Shown: positions 45,101 to 57,962, numbered from the stretch's first letter. The stretch is DNA of 64,000 nucleotides from Macrocystis pyrifera (GCA_031763025.1 JASSKH010000007.1:15710080-15774079); one strand, 5' to 3'. The notes: generated by a model not told the origin, from the sequence alone. Made by a program: numbers and translations.

Positions 45101-46870
45101 CGGTGAATATAATGTGAACAGAAACGGAGCAAGCCGCAAACACCAGCGTTTTTTTTTTCACAATTTGTATCTAAAAGCAAAGCTCATCGCCTTCTGGGAA
45201 TGGGAAAGCGCTCCTCGGTCTTTGAGTTGCCGTGCACGAGAGCGTGGCAGGATGCCATGAGAGGGTGAAATACAAGAACAGTATGAAAGTGGTGCAGCGT
45301 CACCGTCGTGTCAGCAGCAGCTCTCGAGGTCTTGAGATGTTGATATGTTCAGCGTTCAAGTCAAAAGGGCGTCAGTGCTACGCTTGGAGCCGATACTCAA
45401 CCAAGACATACATAATAAAAAAAAACGAACAGTACTATTTTCGGTGCCATACGCTAGCCTCCACACGAGCGAATCTTTTCTTACCAGCACACACCAACGG
45501 GTTGAATGCTCTTCTCCAAAGTGCATATATCATTCTGTATACTGCAGCGACCCTTTGCAAGAGTTTACCTCGGAATCCTCGCGTGCAGGGGGTGCTATCT
45601 CCTCGAAGTCGTCAGTGAACACCGTTCCATCCACTGTGCTCCCTGCACGAAGAAATATGTTGACGCGGAGAGGTCGGGCGTTTTAAGTCACACGCAGGTG
45701 CGCCTAGAAATACTTGAACACAAAAAACTCACAGCATCGTTGCAGCCGTCGATAACATGCGTGTTCTGGTATTCAGGTCTTCTCAAACTTTGGAGGACAA
45801 CGCCGACATGGTGCCTGCGTAGCATGCGAACGACCTTTGTCATGCAGAGTGGGTGTCGAGGCCCGCATAGAAGCATGCAATGATCATTCAATCAACCCTA
45901 TCTTACTCCTATCAGGCGGCGTGACCTAATGAAATTAAACACTGAACAATGATCGTCTAATCGACAGCCACGCATTCTACCCGTATTCGTAGGAAACGCA
46001 GGTGCACACACTCGGCAGCGAGGAAGGACGCAGCTGCGCAATTATCACGTCGGTCACCTCCTAGCACTGATAGACTAATAGTGTTCGGGTTTTGATGCGC
46101 TGATATCTCACCGTGTATTTTCAACGGGCTCGCCGATTAATGAGTCGAGCGATCAGCTCGCGAACAATGGGGCTGCTGGCGAAAACAGAGAACACCACTC
46201 CTCTCATACATTGTCCTTACATTTTCCTACGCGCTGTTTCCCCGCTGCGCTCCATCCAGTTAACCGCGTCCACCTTTGATATTCGTACAACCTAGTCAAA
46301 GCCACAACGTAAAAACAAAACAGCTCATTGGTTAGTCAGATATTGGAGAATTACGTACCGTATAATGCGTCACACAATGATCGATCGTGATGTGGAGAAA
46401 ACACCAAGAGGGTGGGTTCTAGCTGCTGTAAAAACGGATTCGTTTCGTAGAAGTTATTGTAGAGGCGCGACGGGAATAAATGGCGGTACAGTACCTCACC
46501 ATGGGGGGGGGGGGGGGGGGGGGGGGCGATACGACTGACTGTACACTCGAGGATGTTTTGCTCCTGCGTAGGGGATACACACCACTTTTCATATTTCTGT
46601 TTCTGTTCGAGGGTATTAATAGTAGCCATTCCTGGAGACGAGATGAACAACCAACGAGTTGCGGAGTGAAAACCTCACACGAAAACCTCCTCGAACGGCC
46701 TCTCAACAGCACCGGGAAAAGTTTTTCAACAGTATAGTTATTGGCCTCTCGACAGTACCGTGGCGACTAAACAACCAATGCAATGGGGTTCGAGAAGCCA
46801 ATTTCACACTGCTGCAATGATACATTCGCGAGTGGTTTGGGACACCCAACATCGGTCGACCGCCAACATA
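42120..46870. other. No nameable gene; several unassigned open frames and a poly-G run
   Basis: The plus strand has frames ending at 42468 and 42936 with no known domain. Near 43780-43950 both strands look weakly coding: the plus strand has SDIAFHPHRTLLA before a GTGAGT donor, the minus strand has GAVWMEGNVTGHESVRRRLW. At 45590-45660 a plus frame has a CxxC..HCAPC pattern. None could be linked into a gene. 44200-45200 holds nothing I can name. Confidence 0.35.
46503..46526 (+). repeat. Homopolymer run of 24 G
   Basis: This is an uninterrupted G run following cacc-at. Its length may be affected by sequencing error. Confidence 0.9.
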
Positions 46871-46871
46871 C

Positions 46872-49800
46872 CTGTCCTCGTGCGTGTCGATGGTCTCATT
46901 CACGCGACGGCATCGCAGTCCAAGCATCACCGAGCACTTCGTCCGTCTATGGTGCCACATTAAACACAAACCATTAGGGTTAGGAGCATTGCATCAGTGG
47001 AGGGGGAAGTGATCCCAAGCGCAAGGGTGTAAACCGGTTCACGAAAACCAGTCAAGCAATAACCATCTGCGTGTTCCTAGAGCCGCAATGGGGTGCGACT
47101 TGCATCACAAGAGGCTAAAATAATGCAAATGTGACGCGTAGTATACCTATTGCACACTAACAGAGCAACTATTAATATGTTGATAAGCCGTCTCGCTCTC
47201 ACTCCCCGTTTTCCCTCTAGCCGGTGGATAAATAAGCTGCAGCCCAGTCGACAAAAAACGCGTACTACAAGCAAGGTCACTACGACAATTACATCTTGAG
47301 TTAATTTCTTCACCTTTTTCCCACCGGTTCCCGTATGGGCACGGCCACCCTCCGCGAGTTTCCCTTCAGTCCTCCCGGCGTATACGTGCCGTTTTGAATC
47401 GGAAACATCCCTAGCAAGTCCACAAAACCTTCTCCGATCACCACGTCTCCAGGGCGACAACCGGAGGGGACAGGGGCGCCGCTTGCCTCGGAGACGGCTT
47501 GGGTGCGATGTGAGGGCGGCTGCGGCGGCTGCAGCGGAAACTGGAGCGGGCGATACAAGAGGCTAAGAGCCAGCATCGCCTTGGAATGTTCGGTGTCGGT
47601 GACGAAGAAAGTAAACGTCTCTCGACCACCCTTGTAAGAGGGCGGGGGCGCGACGTTCGGCGAGAGAGAAGAAAGCGGCGCCGTATTGGCGGAGGTGGAG
47701 GCCAGGCACAAGCGTGGGGAAGCAAAAGATCACTAAGAGCTCGCGAATATAATCATGTTCGACTTTAGTTGTGTGATTGGTGATTGGTGTTTCGAGAGTG
47801 GGGCGATCGCCGGAACATACAGAAAAATCGACACGGATTTTACAGAGAGCGCAAACACGCTAAGCTCGAGGCGAAATCACAATCACTGCCTTTTTTTATC
47901 GCGTCACCTCATACAACCCCCCTCCCCCCGACGAGCCTCGAGGGCATGTTCGCATCTGCAAGAAGCCTTCCAAACATACAATTCCCGTAGTCGCCACGAG
48001 CACAGAAATACGGCTCCTATACATACGCTGTAAATGTTTTAAAGTCCGCCCTGCCACGACAGCACTACTCAACGCGGCGCGGCGGTGGCGGCTTTAAACC
48101 TGAACGCGGCGGTAAAAAACATCAAAATGTCACCCACTTCGCGTCTTTCGGCGTCACATGACATGCTGCCTCGTTACGAGCACCACGAGCGCCAATGGAG
48201 ACCTTTGGCAACATACAATTGTTCCTGTCAGCCGAGCAGAGCGAACACAAACCCTCATGTACATCATACTGGAGTAGAATCTTACTGGTACAATCTTACC
48301 CATCGGGGATTGACGACTCGAGTTGCTATCGAGGTGTGCCCCGTCTGCTCCCCTACTCCCTCTTGGACAGGAGTCATCCGCAGGCTGACGTAGGTGCCCG
48401 CCGACTGGGCTATACTTTCTGTGGGATAAAAACAGGGATGGTCCATTGACAAGTCGCAAGCACGCTCGAATATTGGTCGATAGTCCACGGTGGGCAAGCT
48501 CAGCGATGAGGAAGCACCCGGTACGTCAAGCGGCCACGGCATGACATGCATTTCGCCCGTCCGAGTGCGTTGTGCCTGCAGGCGTTGTGTTGTGTTGCAT
48601 CGATTCATTGAAGCGTAGTTATGTGAATTGCAAGTCGAATGTGCTGTATGATACGCTCTTCTGGCTATACGTTGGGTCTGGATGGTTGTTTGATGAACGT
48701 TTAATGATCGTTTGATGAGCGACCGAGCGAAAGATGAGGCCTACACTAGTGCGGCAAGAAACATGCAATAAATTCGTCGCCCCCCTTAAGAGATCGCATC
48801 ATTTCTGAGCCAATGCCATGAGACGAATTCGACAAGAGACACCTGCTATATCTGTTGTATGGGTACAGGTAAAATCTACCGACAGACTCTGCGTTTCCGC
48901 TTGCATTGCTGCTGCAAATAATACCACCACAAAGACAGTACGTAGCGGCGCCAAAGCACAGTGGCAGAGATAACACGAGTGTCATAATGCCAGAAAAAAA
49001 CGAAGCACCGTCGAGATGTGAGCGGGTGGGGGTGCAGAAGGAGGACCGCCATCTGCCAAAAATCGGCGCACTTCGCTCGCCTTACTTTTTGTTATTGGGC
49101 TGGGTCAAGCGAAGGTCGTAGATGGTGATCCATGTTGAGTGTAAAACTATTTCACAATCAATACTAGGTTTATATATTACGGGCATGAAACACAACAAAC
49201 CGTTTTTATTATCCCCCCCCTTACACCACAAAGACGAGGATGGAATCAATCCACCGGTCGCCATAACAAAGGCCATATAACCGCACGGTACCGACTGTGG
49301 TGGAGGACATGCTCGATTGTATAGAAATTGTAGCAACCTAAAAAACAAGTCAACCCAAGGAATAATCCAAGCTTGTGATCTGTAGGGTACATGCAGGGCC
49401 ATACCCGGGGTATTCACCCGCGTATTTCCGTAAAAAAACTTCCGTGAATTCTGTACGACATTCATACCCGTACCCGGAACTTCTATGAGTTCTCTATGAT
49501 ATTCATACACGTATCCGAAACTTCTGTAAGTTCTGTACGCCCGTGCCACAATACCCGGGGTACGGGTACAACATCCCATACCCGTACCCGGCCTTTGAGT
49601 AGGGTAAATGCCCGGAGAACAGGGTAAATACTGGGGTATATACCCGGTATCCGACGTTTAGTAAAATACCGGGGTGCGGGTGCGGGTACGGGTACAACAT
49701 TAATATACCCGCCCGAAATTTCTGTGAGTTTTGTAGGACTTCTACACAATACCCGGAACTTGTGTGAGTTTTGCAAGACTTCCATACCCGTGCCCGAAAT

Positions 49801-50858
49801 TTCTGTGAGTTATGTAAGACATCCATACCCTCACCCGGAATGCACAAACCCTACTGAACATAACCTTCGAATAGTCGATGCCATGCACAGAAAAAACACG
49901 CTATCATCCACAATAACACTATCGCGTCAGCGTGCTCGAGCTATTAAATGACACATCCCACGGCAAAGCTCACGCCTCACCTTTTTCCCCCAAAGGAAGG
50001 TTCCTAGCCGACTCCACTTCCACTTCGATTAACTGGACACCGCCGATATGGAATACCGATAAGGAATGCCGATATGGAGTACCGATATTGTATACCGATA
50101 CCGACGAGGTATACCGTACAGAGGGAGCGTTACCGCCGTTCAAGATATGCAGACGGAACACACAACGGGACACATGGGAAGCAGTGGCAGCAGGATACTC
50201 AAACGGCGACGAAAGACAAGCAAAATGAGTAGAACATCGCATGGGTATGTGCACATCTTCCACTGCAGCTTCACCTTCAGCCCAAGCTTCATGCTTCCAA
50301 GATATGGCAGGAAAAGCAACAGACGTGGTGCGATGGACTACCGACGTCGATGACCGATTACGTTTTATTACAACAAGCAAGGCGCATTTTCGTGCAAAAA
50401 TAAGGCAGCACTGCTTGCAAGCTTAGAACAGGCACGAGGCAGAATGGGGACAGCGCCGATACGTTTGCAGGGCGAAGCAGACATCGTTGAGCAGAGTACC
50501 TTCGTAACACACGTAGCTGTGGACCGTTTCTTGCAAGTTTGAGGACGGGCACGGTTCGCTCCGACGTGCTTCAAGTGTTAATACATACATACCTTGACGT
50601 CCTTTGGAAAGTCTCGCGGCGATAAGGGCTGGTCGCTTAGCAGCGGAGTGTTGAGGCTAGAATTTGACCGGGTGCTGTCCGTCCGAACATTAGCGCCATT
50701 CGGCGGGTCTCCCTCGTACCGTCGTCGTCGCTTGCCAGGCCTGGGATGGGTCCAGAGCCCAAATCGACCCGAGAAACGACCAACCGGGCCAGGAACAACG
50801 GAAGAACTTATGTTGGAACGATACCTCGAGGTCATAACGTAACGACCACCGCCGAAAT
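46872..50858 (-). CDS. C2-domain-containing protein, both ends open
   Basis: C2 domains bind membranes or proteins, often with calcium. The minus-strand exons are 50593-50858, 49981-50032, 49227-49294, 48300-48575, 47314-47630 and 46872-46946. All internal phases agree. The first exon is a basic, Ser-rich linker ending FPKDVK. It runs into LIEVEVESARNLPLGEK, a classic first C2 strand. Next come VRLYGLCYGDRW and a long segment with AGTYVSLRM. The junction VVNPRW-GGRETFTFFVTD is the hallmark NPxW..xF strand of C2 domains. GDVVIGEGFVDL and RVAVPIREP are the last strands, and KCSVMLGLRCRRV would close the domain. The domain carries unusually long insertions and few obvious calcium-binding Asp residues. 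The donor after 49227 (gtgtaa) is weak. The protein's role is unknown. Further exons are likely upstream of 50858 and below 46872. Confidence 0.6.
49440..49850. repeat. Degenerate satellite with ACCCGTACCCGG and GTTCTGT boxes
   Basis: Units of roughly 50-60 bp repeat the pattern acccgtacccggaacttctgtgagttctgta with drift. Single units also hold gggtacgggtacaacat in the opposite sense. The tract is inside an intron of the C2-domain gene. Confidence 0.6.
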
Positions 50859-53851
50859 CTGAGCATCGATCATCATAAGGTAGGCAGGCAAGTACAAAAG
50901 CCAAAGTGCCCTGCCACCTCCGTGCGGAAGTTAATCGATCGTTTACATTTCGCAGCCCCTGCACAATACTGCAGATAGGTTCAGAGCTGTGTTGCCACCT
51001 CCGGCGTTGTTCTAGCAACACCCGTATCTCTAATGTACATATCTGGTACATATTTTTGTCTTCCTCGCATACGGGATGTGTATCATGCATGAGTCCACAT
51101 ATACCCGTCGTACGCGTGATCGAAATATCACACGTTGCTTGCATACATCCTCGATCTCACAGCTTTTAATTCTATACTTCGTAAATATATACCAGTATGA
51201 ACTTCGTAGTACGCGCGATCTTGTAAAATTTGCCCCTCGCATATCTTCTCTAAAATTTAGACACATCATATAATCATTATTTAGTGCTGCTCGGTAGTAG
51301 TGATGATGTTTATCCAGATATATACGTTTTATATAACAGTGAAAATAGGTACGGTCCATGCAGGACAATTTGTCCATTCACTTTTCAGTGCATATCTTTT
51401 GAATAAAAAGTAATTGCAACGTGAAACAACAATGGCTGTGACCACCGTCGCGAGCTACGTCGATAGCCGCTGATTTTTTTTTTTTTAAAAGCAATATTTT
51501 CGACCGAAATTACCCCAAAATGGACCGAAATTACCCCGAAATACCCCGAAGTGGCCACTAAAAGAACACGCACACTCAACATGCTCACAGATCAAGCCGT
51601 ACTGCTGTACAGCGCAACGACAACCAATAGACAATTGTACGTGCGTACATTGAACATACGATACGATACATATATTATTACATGTTGCTGATATATCAGT
51701 AATGGCGTGTACAAGGGGCAAGCCTCATTCAAGCAACGCATACTATTTTTAGGATGTTGTGTATCGTATATACACACTGTTTTTAGTATGTAGATTCCTC
51801 TGGGTCCACACCATGTGGCGGCAAAACAAATTTACGAAGATCTCACGAAATACCGAATATCTCCGAACCCCCCCCCCCGCGTCTGAGGGATTGATGAAAA
51901 GAGTCGTTTGCCGCACTCTGTTTTTAAAATCATACGGCTAGTTATCCCTATTAAAAAAAAAAGTCGACCTTCCAGATCTCCAGCTTTTTTGGAACATTTC
52001 AATCAAATTTGTTTTTTTCAAACAAACAAACACACCGCGTCGAGAAAATACTGAGAGCGGTGCGAATCCGTTGAGATATTGGAGACCATGAAAGTGCACC
52101 GGTCCCATAAAATGAAACAAGTTTTCCGGTTCACCAGTAGGATAAAAAGGCTAAGAGGAAAACAAGAGGGAAAAACTCTCCGTGGAGACGTGCGCCTAGA
52201 GACAAGGCGTTCGCCCGTGTCATTGGAATTCCGAACAACTACCTCCAACCCGTGAAAAATGTACCTTGGTGCAGGGGAAATTCTGGACAAATTGTCCAGC
52301 ATGATTCGCACCAGATATGAATTACACACCGGGAAAGGGGGGAGGGGGGAGACTTCTCACTCGCGACAAGCATTGATACGTGCAACCTCGGGATATGTTT
52401 CTTTGTCTTTTATTTTCCCAAATACCTGGTATGGACACACCCACTCCATGAATTCTGCAGCTTCAGATTTTTTCTTCCTCATGTACGGACTTGTATACCC
52501 GGCATGAGGCCATATAAAACCCGTAGTACGCGCGATCGAAGTATGACACATAGCTTGCAAAGACGAGTTTCGACGAAATGCTCGATTTCACAGCTCTTGT
52601 GATTTAGTTTCGTTAACATAATACCAGGTATGATATTTATGTACATCGAAGGAAAACACGAAGCAAAAGTCGTACCGCAACTCGTAAGGCGCCACGAAGC
52701 AAAAGTTGTACCGCAACTCATACTTGTAGGTTCATGAACCACAAGACACCTCCTCTGTAATATCGAGATTTCGGCGATTCATCATTAAAAATCATACCTA
52801 CAACTTTCGGATTTGTTAACTTTGCAAGCTGAAAAGCTACGTGTGATGTTTCGATCGCGCATGCGACGCGGTTTAATGTACTTGATCCGATAAAATATAC
52901 GGGTAGACGGTACCCGGTATATCGGTATATCGGCGACTTCCTTGGGTGGCAGTATTTTTACGTATCTATTATAGGTAGAGCAGTACACTGCTGCACTGCT
53001 GTGCAATTTCGAACGTAGCAAATTTGGGGTTTGTGGAGCCGTATTGAATCCTACTATAGCACATAGGCGGCATGTCTGGTTAGGCGATACATGTTGGCTA
53101 GAGCAAGTATGCGAGTATGGCTGCGTGTGACTTCGAATTCAAGAGATAAACAAGAATACGTCGGGTACATACTACAGCTGTACCAGCAACCTCACGGCAG
53201 TCTGAAAGTGGGTCGCTAACCGGATGCCAGAAACTATGTACGAAGTGCAGTGGTGCTTTGTACTATTAAAAATTAACTATTAATACCAGGTACCAGGTAT
53301 AGGATATGAGGTTTGAGGCTAAACGGTTTCGCAGAAAGTCTTGAGAAGTGCTGCTGGCGTAGTATCTCCACGAGCCCGTTGCAGAGTACCAGGTATAAGG
53401 ACGCCTGTACCACCTGGTACTCGGGAGTACCCTACCAGGTATGGTAAATAGCGAAACACAGGGACGCTGGCCTACTGCTTTCCTGCACACCAGTACTCGT
53501 AGAAATAACTGGATTCAGTGTGTTCAACACAAAAGTGAGCATAAACAAAACAAGACCGGGATTTCATATTTCCCTGGTTACGTCATACCTCCTGTACACT
53601 GCTGTACACTATTAATACGTGTACATCGTGCAGAAGTAATATTGGCACAAGAGGTGACGATGACAGGAGGCGCCGAAGCCCGTGTTGTGGCACGAGTACT
53701 TGTAGTCAACGCACAAGCCGCCTCTCTCGACAGGGTAGCTACTGACGCTGCGGTAAACAGGCACGGATGTACTGGATTGTATAGTATACCAGGTACTGCC
53801 ATACTGTTGCTGTACCATGGTACTGTAGACAACTCGCACAGCAAAACAAGT
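50859..53851. other. Repeat-rich region without a recognised gene
   Basis: A family member of about 100-150 bp (a gcgcgatcgaa.tatcacac.tagcttgca core) appears at about 51050-51200 and 52480-52640 on the plus strand and inverted at about 52795-52875. 51500-51550 has three ccgaaattacccc units. 53280-53430 is dense in TACCAGGTA motifs. Upstream exons of the C2 gene may be hidden here. Confidence 0.4.
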
Positions 53852-54456
53852 TTACCTGAGGCAGGCCAGGCACGGTAGGCAAGAGAAGAGCATCGATGGA
53901 CACACGTTGGAATCCTCCTCCGACTCATCCGACTCTTCATCGACCCTTCCCCTTGCTCCATCCAGAGGTCCGCGCTGAACAGGCGACATTTCATCCCGAC
54001 CACCACCAGAGCCTACCCTTCCGCCCCCTAGGCTTACCAGGCCCGCGTCCACCCCAGGTCCAGTAACGAGAGAGGCTATACTAACGGTGCTTGGAACTCT
54101 TTCCAAAAAGGCCAGCGGGGAGTTGCGGGGGAGACGCGGGGTGTGGGTAGAATGCAGAGTCCAAGCCCTTGGACGGGTTGCCGCCTGTGAACTGACGGGC
54201 TCAATTGGCCAAGGTTTCATTGCCGCGGTGTCAGGAAATACGTCTAAACTCTGCGCTGGCCGCTGGGAGCGTTCGAGAAAGCGCAAGGCGTTGGTGTTCG
54301 TACTCGTGGAGTCAGCCGATCCCTCCGTCTTTGTGCGTCCTCTGCTGCTGTTCCCAGGTGCACCAGCTGCATTGTTGGTTGCATGGTTGACCATCAGACG
54401 ATCTGAGAGCTGAGAACTGAGCGAAGTCCTTTCTGACAACGCCGCCACTTCTGATG
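53852..54456 (-). CDS. Ser-rich protein of unknown function, C-terminal exon
   Basis: The minus-strand frame reads from a candidate acceptor (cgcag before CA TCA GAA) to a stop at 53852. It is about 200 residues, rich in Ser, Arg and Ala, with no recognised domain. An acidic stretch (DEESDESEEDS) precedes a Cys-rich tail, SMLFSCLPCLACLR. Such a tail could be lipid-modified, but that is speculation. A possible upstream exon near 54600-54657 ends in gtaagt. Its frame and start are unclear. The gene faces away from the ThiE/TenI gene. Base composition looks coding, which is the main support. Confidence 0.4.
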
Positions 54457-54757
54457 CTGCGTTTCGAGATGCTGCGTTTCCAGACAACCTCTATCAGAGG
54501 CTACCGTAGTGTAGAATCTAGTACAACACTCTTCGTGATCCCGTCTACGAGGCCGTCGACCTCGCTCTGCCGCTCTGCTTTGCGTGCTGTGAGACTTACT
54601 TGATGTGGGGAATGGTGAGAGAATCGGGTCCCCGACTTTGAAGTACGGGAGTTCCACTTTTTTTTAGTAGGAAGTTCGTCCAGAGGTACGTACTGATTGG
54701 TTGGTTGACGGGACTGTCAGCTTGGTGAGGGTTCTGAATGGGACAAGTCATTCCAAA

Positions 54758-57700
54758 ATGGTCTCAGTAGTTCTCGTGTTCTCATGTTCTCTTGCCTTAT
54801 TATACCTTGGATGGCAACCTGATATGTTTCCTGGCGGACACTCGATGCCCTGTTCGCCCCACGTCTGCGCACTAAGCGATCGCGTCGCTGCCACTGCCGG
54901 TGGTACGACTAAAGTGCGCGAATCACACACGGTCCGTGCGATTTCGCGGAGACAAAAGTTTTTCACCCTTCTTCTTTCTCTCGCCCTGCCGCGACGAGTA
55001 ATGGGTCTCTTCCCAGCCCCCACCGCCGTTCACGCGCTCCTCCCCGTCTCTTCACTGCCCAGGGCACAACGCTTATGTCGATTCAAGCGAAGTGTGGTGG
55101 ATCCTAAAATGCCTGCCGCAACTGGCAAGCTAGAGCAAGGACCAGACCCAAGCAAGGGCGAGGAAATATATCGAGATTCTATGGTTTCCCTCTCGCGTCC
55201 AGTGCTGGAGCTTATCACGCCGAACGGCTGTGCATCGTCTGCCGACCCAGCGTTCCTCATACGCAACGTTCAGAGGGCCGTGGCCGGCGGTGTTTCTCTA
55301 GTACAGCTGCGAGACTACGATTCCGACTATGAGAGCAAGGCCAACCTGGCCCGTCGTCTTCATTCCGCCATAGATGGCCGCGCATGGTTCGTTTTGAACG
55401 GCGAGCCCGACGCTGCTCGGGCTTGCGGTGCTGACGGGGTTCACCTTCCCGAGCGAATAGTGCAACGTCTTGTGGATCTCCGTAGCGCTGGAGGGTGGCC
55501 GCGAGTTGTGGGATGCTCGGTCCACTCCGTTGCAGCGGCGGTAGAGGCTGCAAGACTGGGTGCAGACTATATTCAGGTACGAAACTCACGAACTCCTGAT
55601 ATCTCGTACCTATACCTGGTACTTGTACGACCTGAGTCAGCCAAAAAATGGATAAACCGTCGTAGGGTGTTTTACTTATAGGGTGTACGTACGTATCGTA
55701 CCTTGTACCTGATGCGCGTTCCGCCTCGGCCTGTTTCAATACTTGCTGACCGCTGTTGTTGTTTGTTGTTGTAGAAGGGTGGTTTTGGCGCGCGTAATGT
55801 TTTTTTTGTGCCACTGGTACTGAAACTACTGCTGCAACGAGCTTGGTGTGACAATGTTGAAAATCGCACCCCCCACCTCGCGTCTCCTATCTCCTTAACG
55901 TTAAATTATTTTATGTAATATGTCGATACGCGGAAGCACGACCGATCGTTCCGACTGTTATCACGGTAGATTCACTGGCCGCCTGACCGTAAGACCAAGC
56001 TTCTGCACGCACAGCTATTAATAGTACGATTCGACTCTTCGCTCTTCCGTTGAATCCAGTCGTACACATCCGTTTCTTCCGCAATACATATACTCTGCTT
56101 ATAGAAGCATGCCAGGTTGGAGAGACTCGGGGTCTTAACAGGGTGGTGGTACATGATATTATGATAGTATAACTCAGTGCTGTTGTTATTGTTGTTGGTA
56201 CTTATTAATAGTCTTGTAATACAATGCGCCCGTTCATGATCGACTTCCCTGTTGGCACCAAAGATGTCGGGAAATGGCACTTTCACCCCTCGACAGACTT
56301 CAACTTTCCCTTGACATGCCTTGACTGACAACACACTACTACCTGGTATGTTTGAGAGTGGAACACGCTACAATATAGTGTAGTTGTTGTTGTTGTTGTT
56401 TGTTTTGTAATGTGTTTCGCCCGTTCATGGTCGACTCCCGTGTTGGCGATGGTAGTTGGCAGACGGCCACTGGAAAAACTTAGGACACTGGCGCCATCCC
56501 CTGTTATCACGTTGGTCTGGAACTGGAAAAACGTAGGACACTGGCGCCGTATGAATGTATTGCATGGAGTGCTGTGCGTGCGCTCTTGGAGGCATACCGT
56601 TTATTTCTTCCCGAGTTCGTAGTAGTTAGTTACTGGTGCTGAACATTGTGGCTCCGATGTGTGCAACTTCTTGGAGTTTTATGTTTACATTCTTGAAGGC
56701 ATGTCGTTAATCTTTTCGAGAAATTGTAGGTAAGGACTATTGTGGGCTTCGAGCCGTGTCGGAGCGTGGGTAATTATTCCGTATGAGTTGAGTGTGGTAG
56801 GCTTTGATCTTGGAGCATCGTTGGTTTCGTGAAGCATTGAACGAGAATTATCGTGCCTTGACGTCGTGGGGCATAGACACTGACAATGTGTTATGACCTG
56901 TCGTGGAGATGTCGTTAGTATTCCCGAGTACTCGTTGAGGTATATCGTGTGTGAAATATAATGGGGACTTGTAGGAGTGTGGGCTTCGGCGTCTTGAATA
57001 CACAATGTGCTATACTGTAGATTAATTTGACTTACTATTGTTTTTTCGGCGCGCTGTCTTCGTGAAGGCATTGCGCTCTTTCACGTCATGTTTAGTTTTT
57101 TGCGATTTTTTTTTTCGTGTTTTTTTCAACCGAACCAGCGAATTACCGTGTTGAGGCGTTACTATATTGTTAGAACGCTTCCCGCACGGCGCTATCAGCT
57201 CTCAGGTGCTATCATCGCTGTCAGGGTCTTGGACTCGCTTCAATGGTGTGCGGGCGGCGTCAGCCGCAGAACCTTCTATCACTGCATACTCGTACTATAT
57301 ATTTAATTTTATAAATATAAACTACTACAGTATCTGCTGTGCTGCTGCTGTTTGTTGTCAAATTCAGGTACCTGCTACGTTTTTCTTCGTGCCATGCCTG
57401 GCCATGTCGTTGTTTTTTTTTCTGCTACCTGACACTGCGTGAAAGGGGAATAACCATGCCTGTACTCCCGAACGCTTTTGCCAAGTCATAGATGAGAAAA
57501 ATGGCTATCCCCGTTGGAATCATACTTTTTTTTGTCGCTTCGACCTTCTCGTTTGATCTCGTTTTGTTCACGAATTGAGTGCGGAGAAAAATCACGTTGA
57601 CACATTATGCAGACGAAGAATTACAAGAAAAACACGACCACCCTGGTCTCCGATCGACGCACGCGCATTGCCATCATTGCCACCCTCAGGTGGGCACCAT

Positions 57701-57962
57701 GTTCCCCACGCAGTCGCACCCGGGGAAAGAGCCCGAAGGGGTGAGCTTGCTGCTGACCGACGTGCAAAGGCAGCTCAAAGCGGAGGGTCTCGGCGACGTG
57801 TTGGTGATCGGTGTGGGAGGAATCGATGCCTCGAACTGCGGAAAGGTTGCGGCGGCTGGTGGCGACGGTGTGGCGGCCATCAGTTGTTTGTGTGTGGGCG
57901 ACGATGCGGAAGGAGAGGCTCGAGAAATCATGGCCGCTTTGAGGGAAAACTTGCTACGGTAG
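54758..57962 (+). CDS. ThiE/TenI-family protein (thiamine-phosphate synthase or thiazole tautomerase), probably plastid-targeted
   Basis: Two exons, 54758-55576 and 57690-57962, are joined in phase 0 and give 363 residues. The family is a TIM barrel. ThiE joins HMP-diphosphate and thiazole phosphate into thiamine phosphate. TenI isomerises the thiazole phosphate. The barrel starts near residue 142. Visible motifs are SLVQLRDYDSD, WFVLNGEPDAARACGADGVHL, GCSVHSVAAAVEAARLGADYIQ, then after the intron VGTMFPTQSHPG, GVSLLLTDVQRQL, VIGVGGIDASNCGKV and GGDGVAAISCL. Residues 1-20 (MVSVVLVFSCSLALLYLGWQ) look like a signal peptide, followed by a basic, Ser-rich stretch. A bipartite plastid signal is therefore plausible. 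The family's usual I-V-N-D is L-N-G here, and SVHS and GVSLL resemble TenI, so the ThiE assignment is open. The start was chosen because the signal peptide begins there. An in-frame ATG-less extension upstream adds nothing. Confidence 0.8.
55577..57689 (+). other. Intron of the ThiE/TenI gene (2.1 kb) with internal duplications
   Basis: The donor is gtacga and the acceptor is ccctcag. A segment around cgcccgttcatg.tcgactcc occurs at about 56227 and 56419 (period about 190). gtaggacactggcgcc occurs near 56478 and 56532. GTT/TTG microsatellites and TACCTGGTA motifs are also present. No other exon was seen. Confidence 0.7.

Noticed and set aside
49440-49850. CRISPR-like array
   Set aside because: The units drift, there are no unique spacers of constant length, and the host is eukaryotic.
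53441-53878. 145-codon plus-strand frame
   Set aside because: It is rich in TACCAGGTA-type repeats and partly overlaps the minus-strand Ser-rich frame. No domain was seen.
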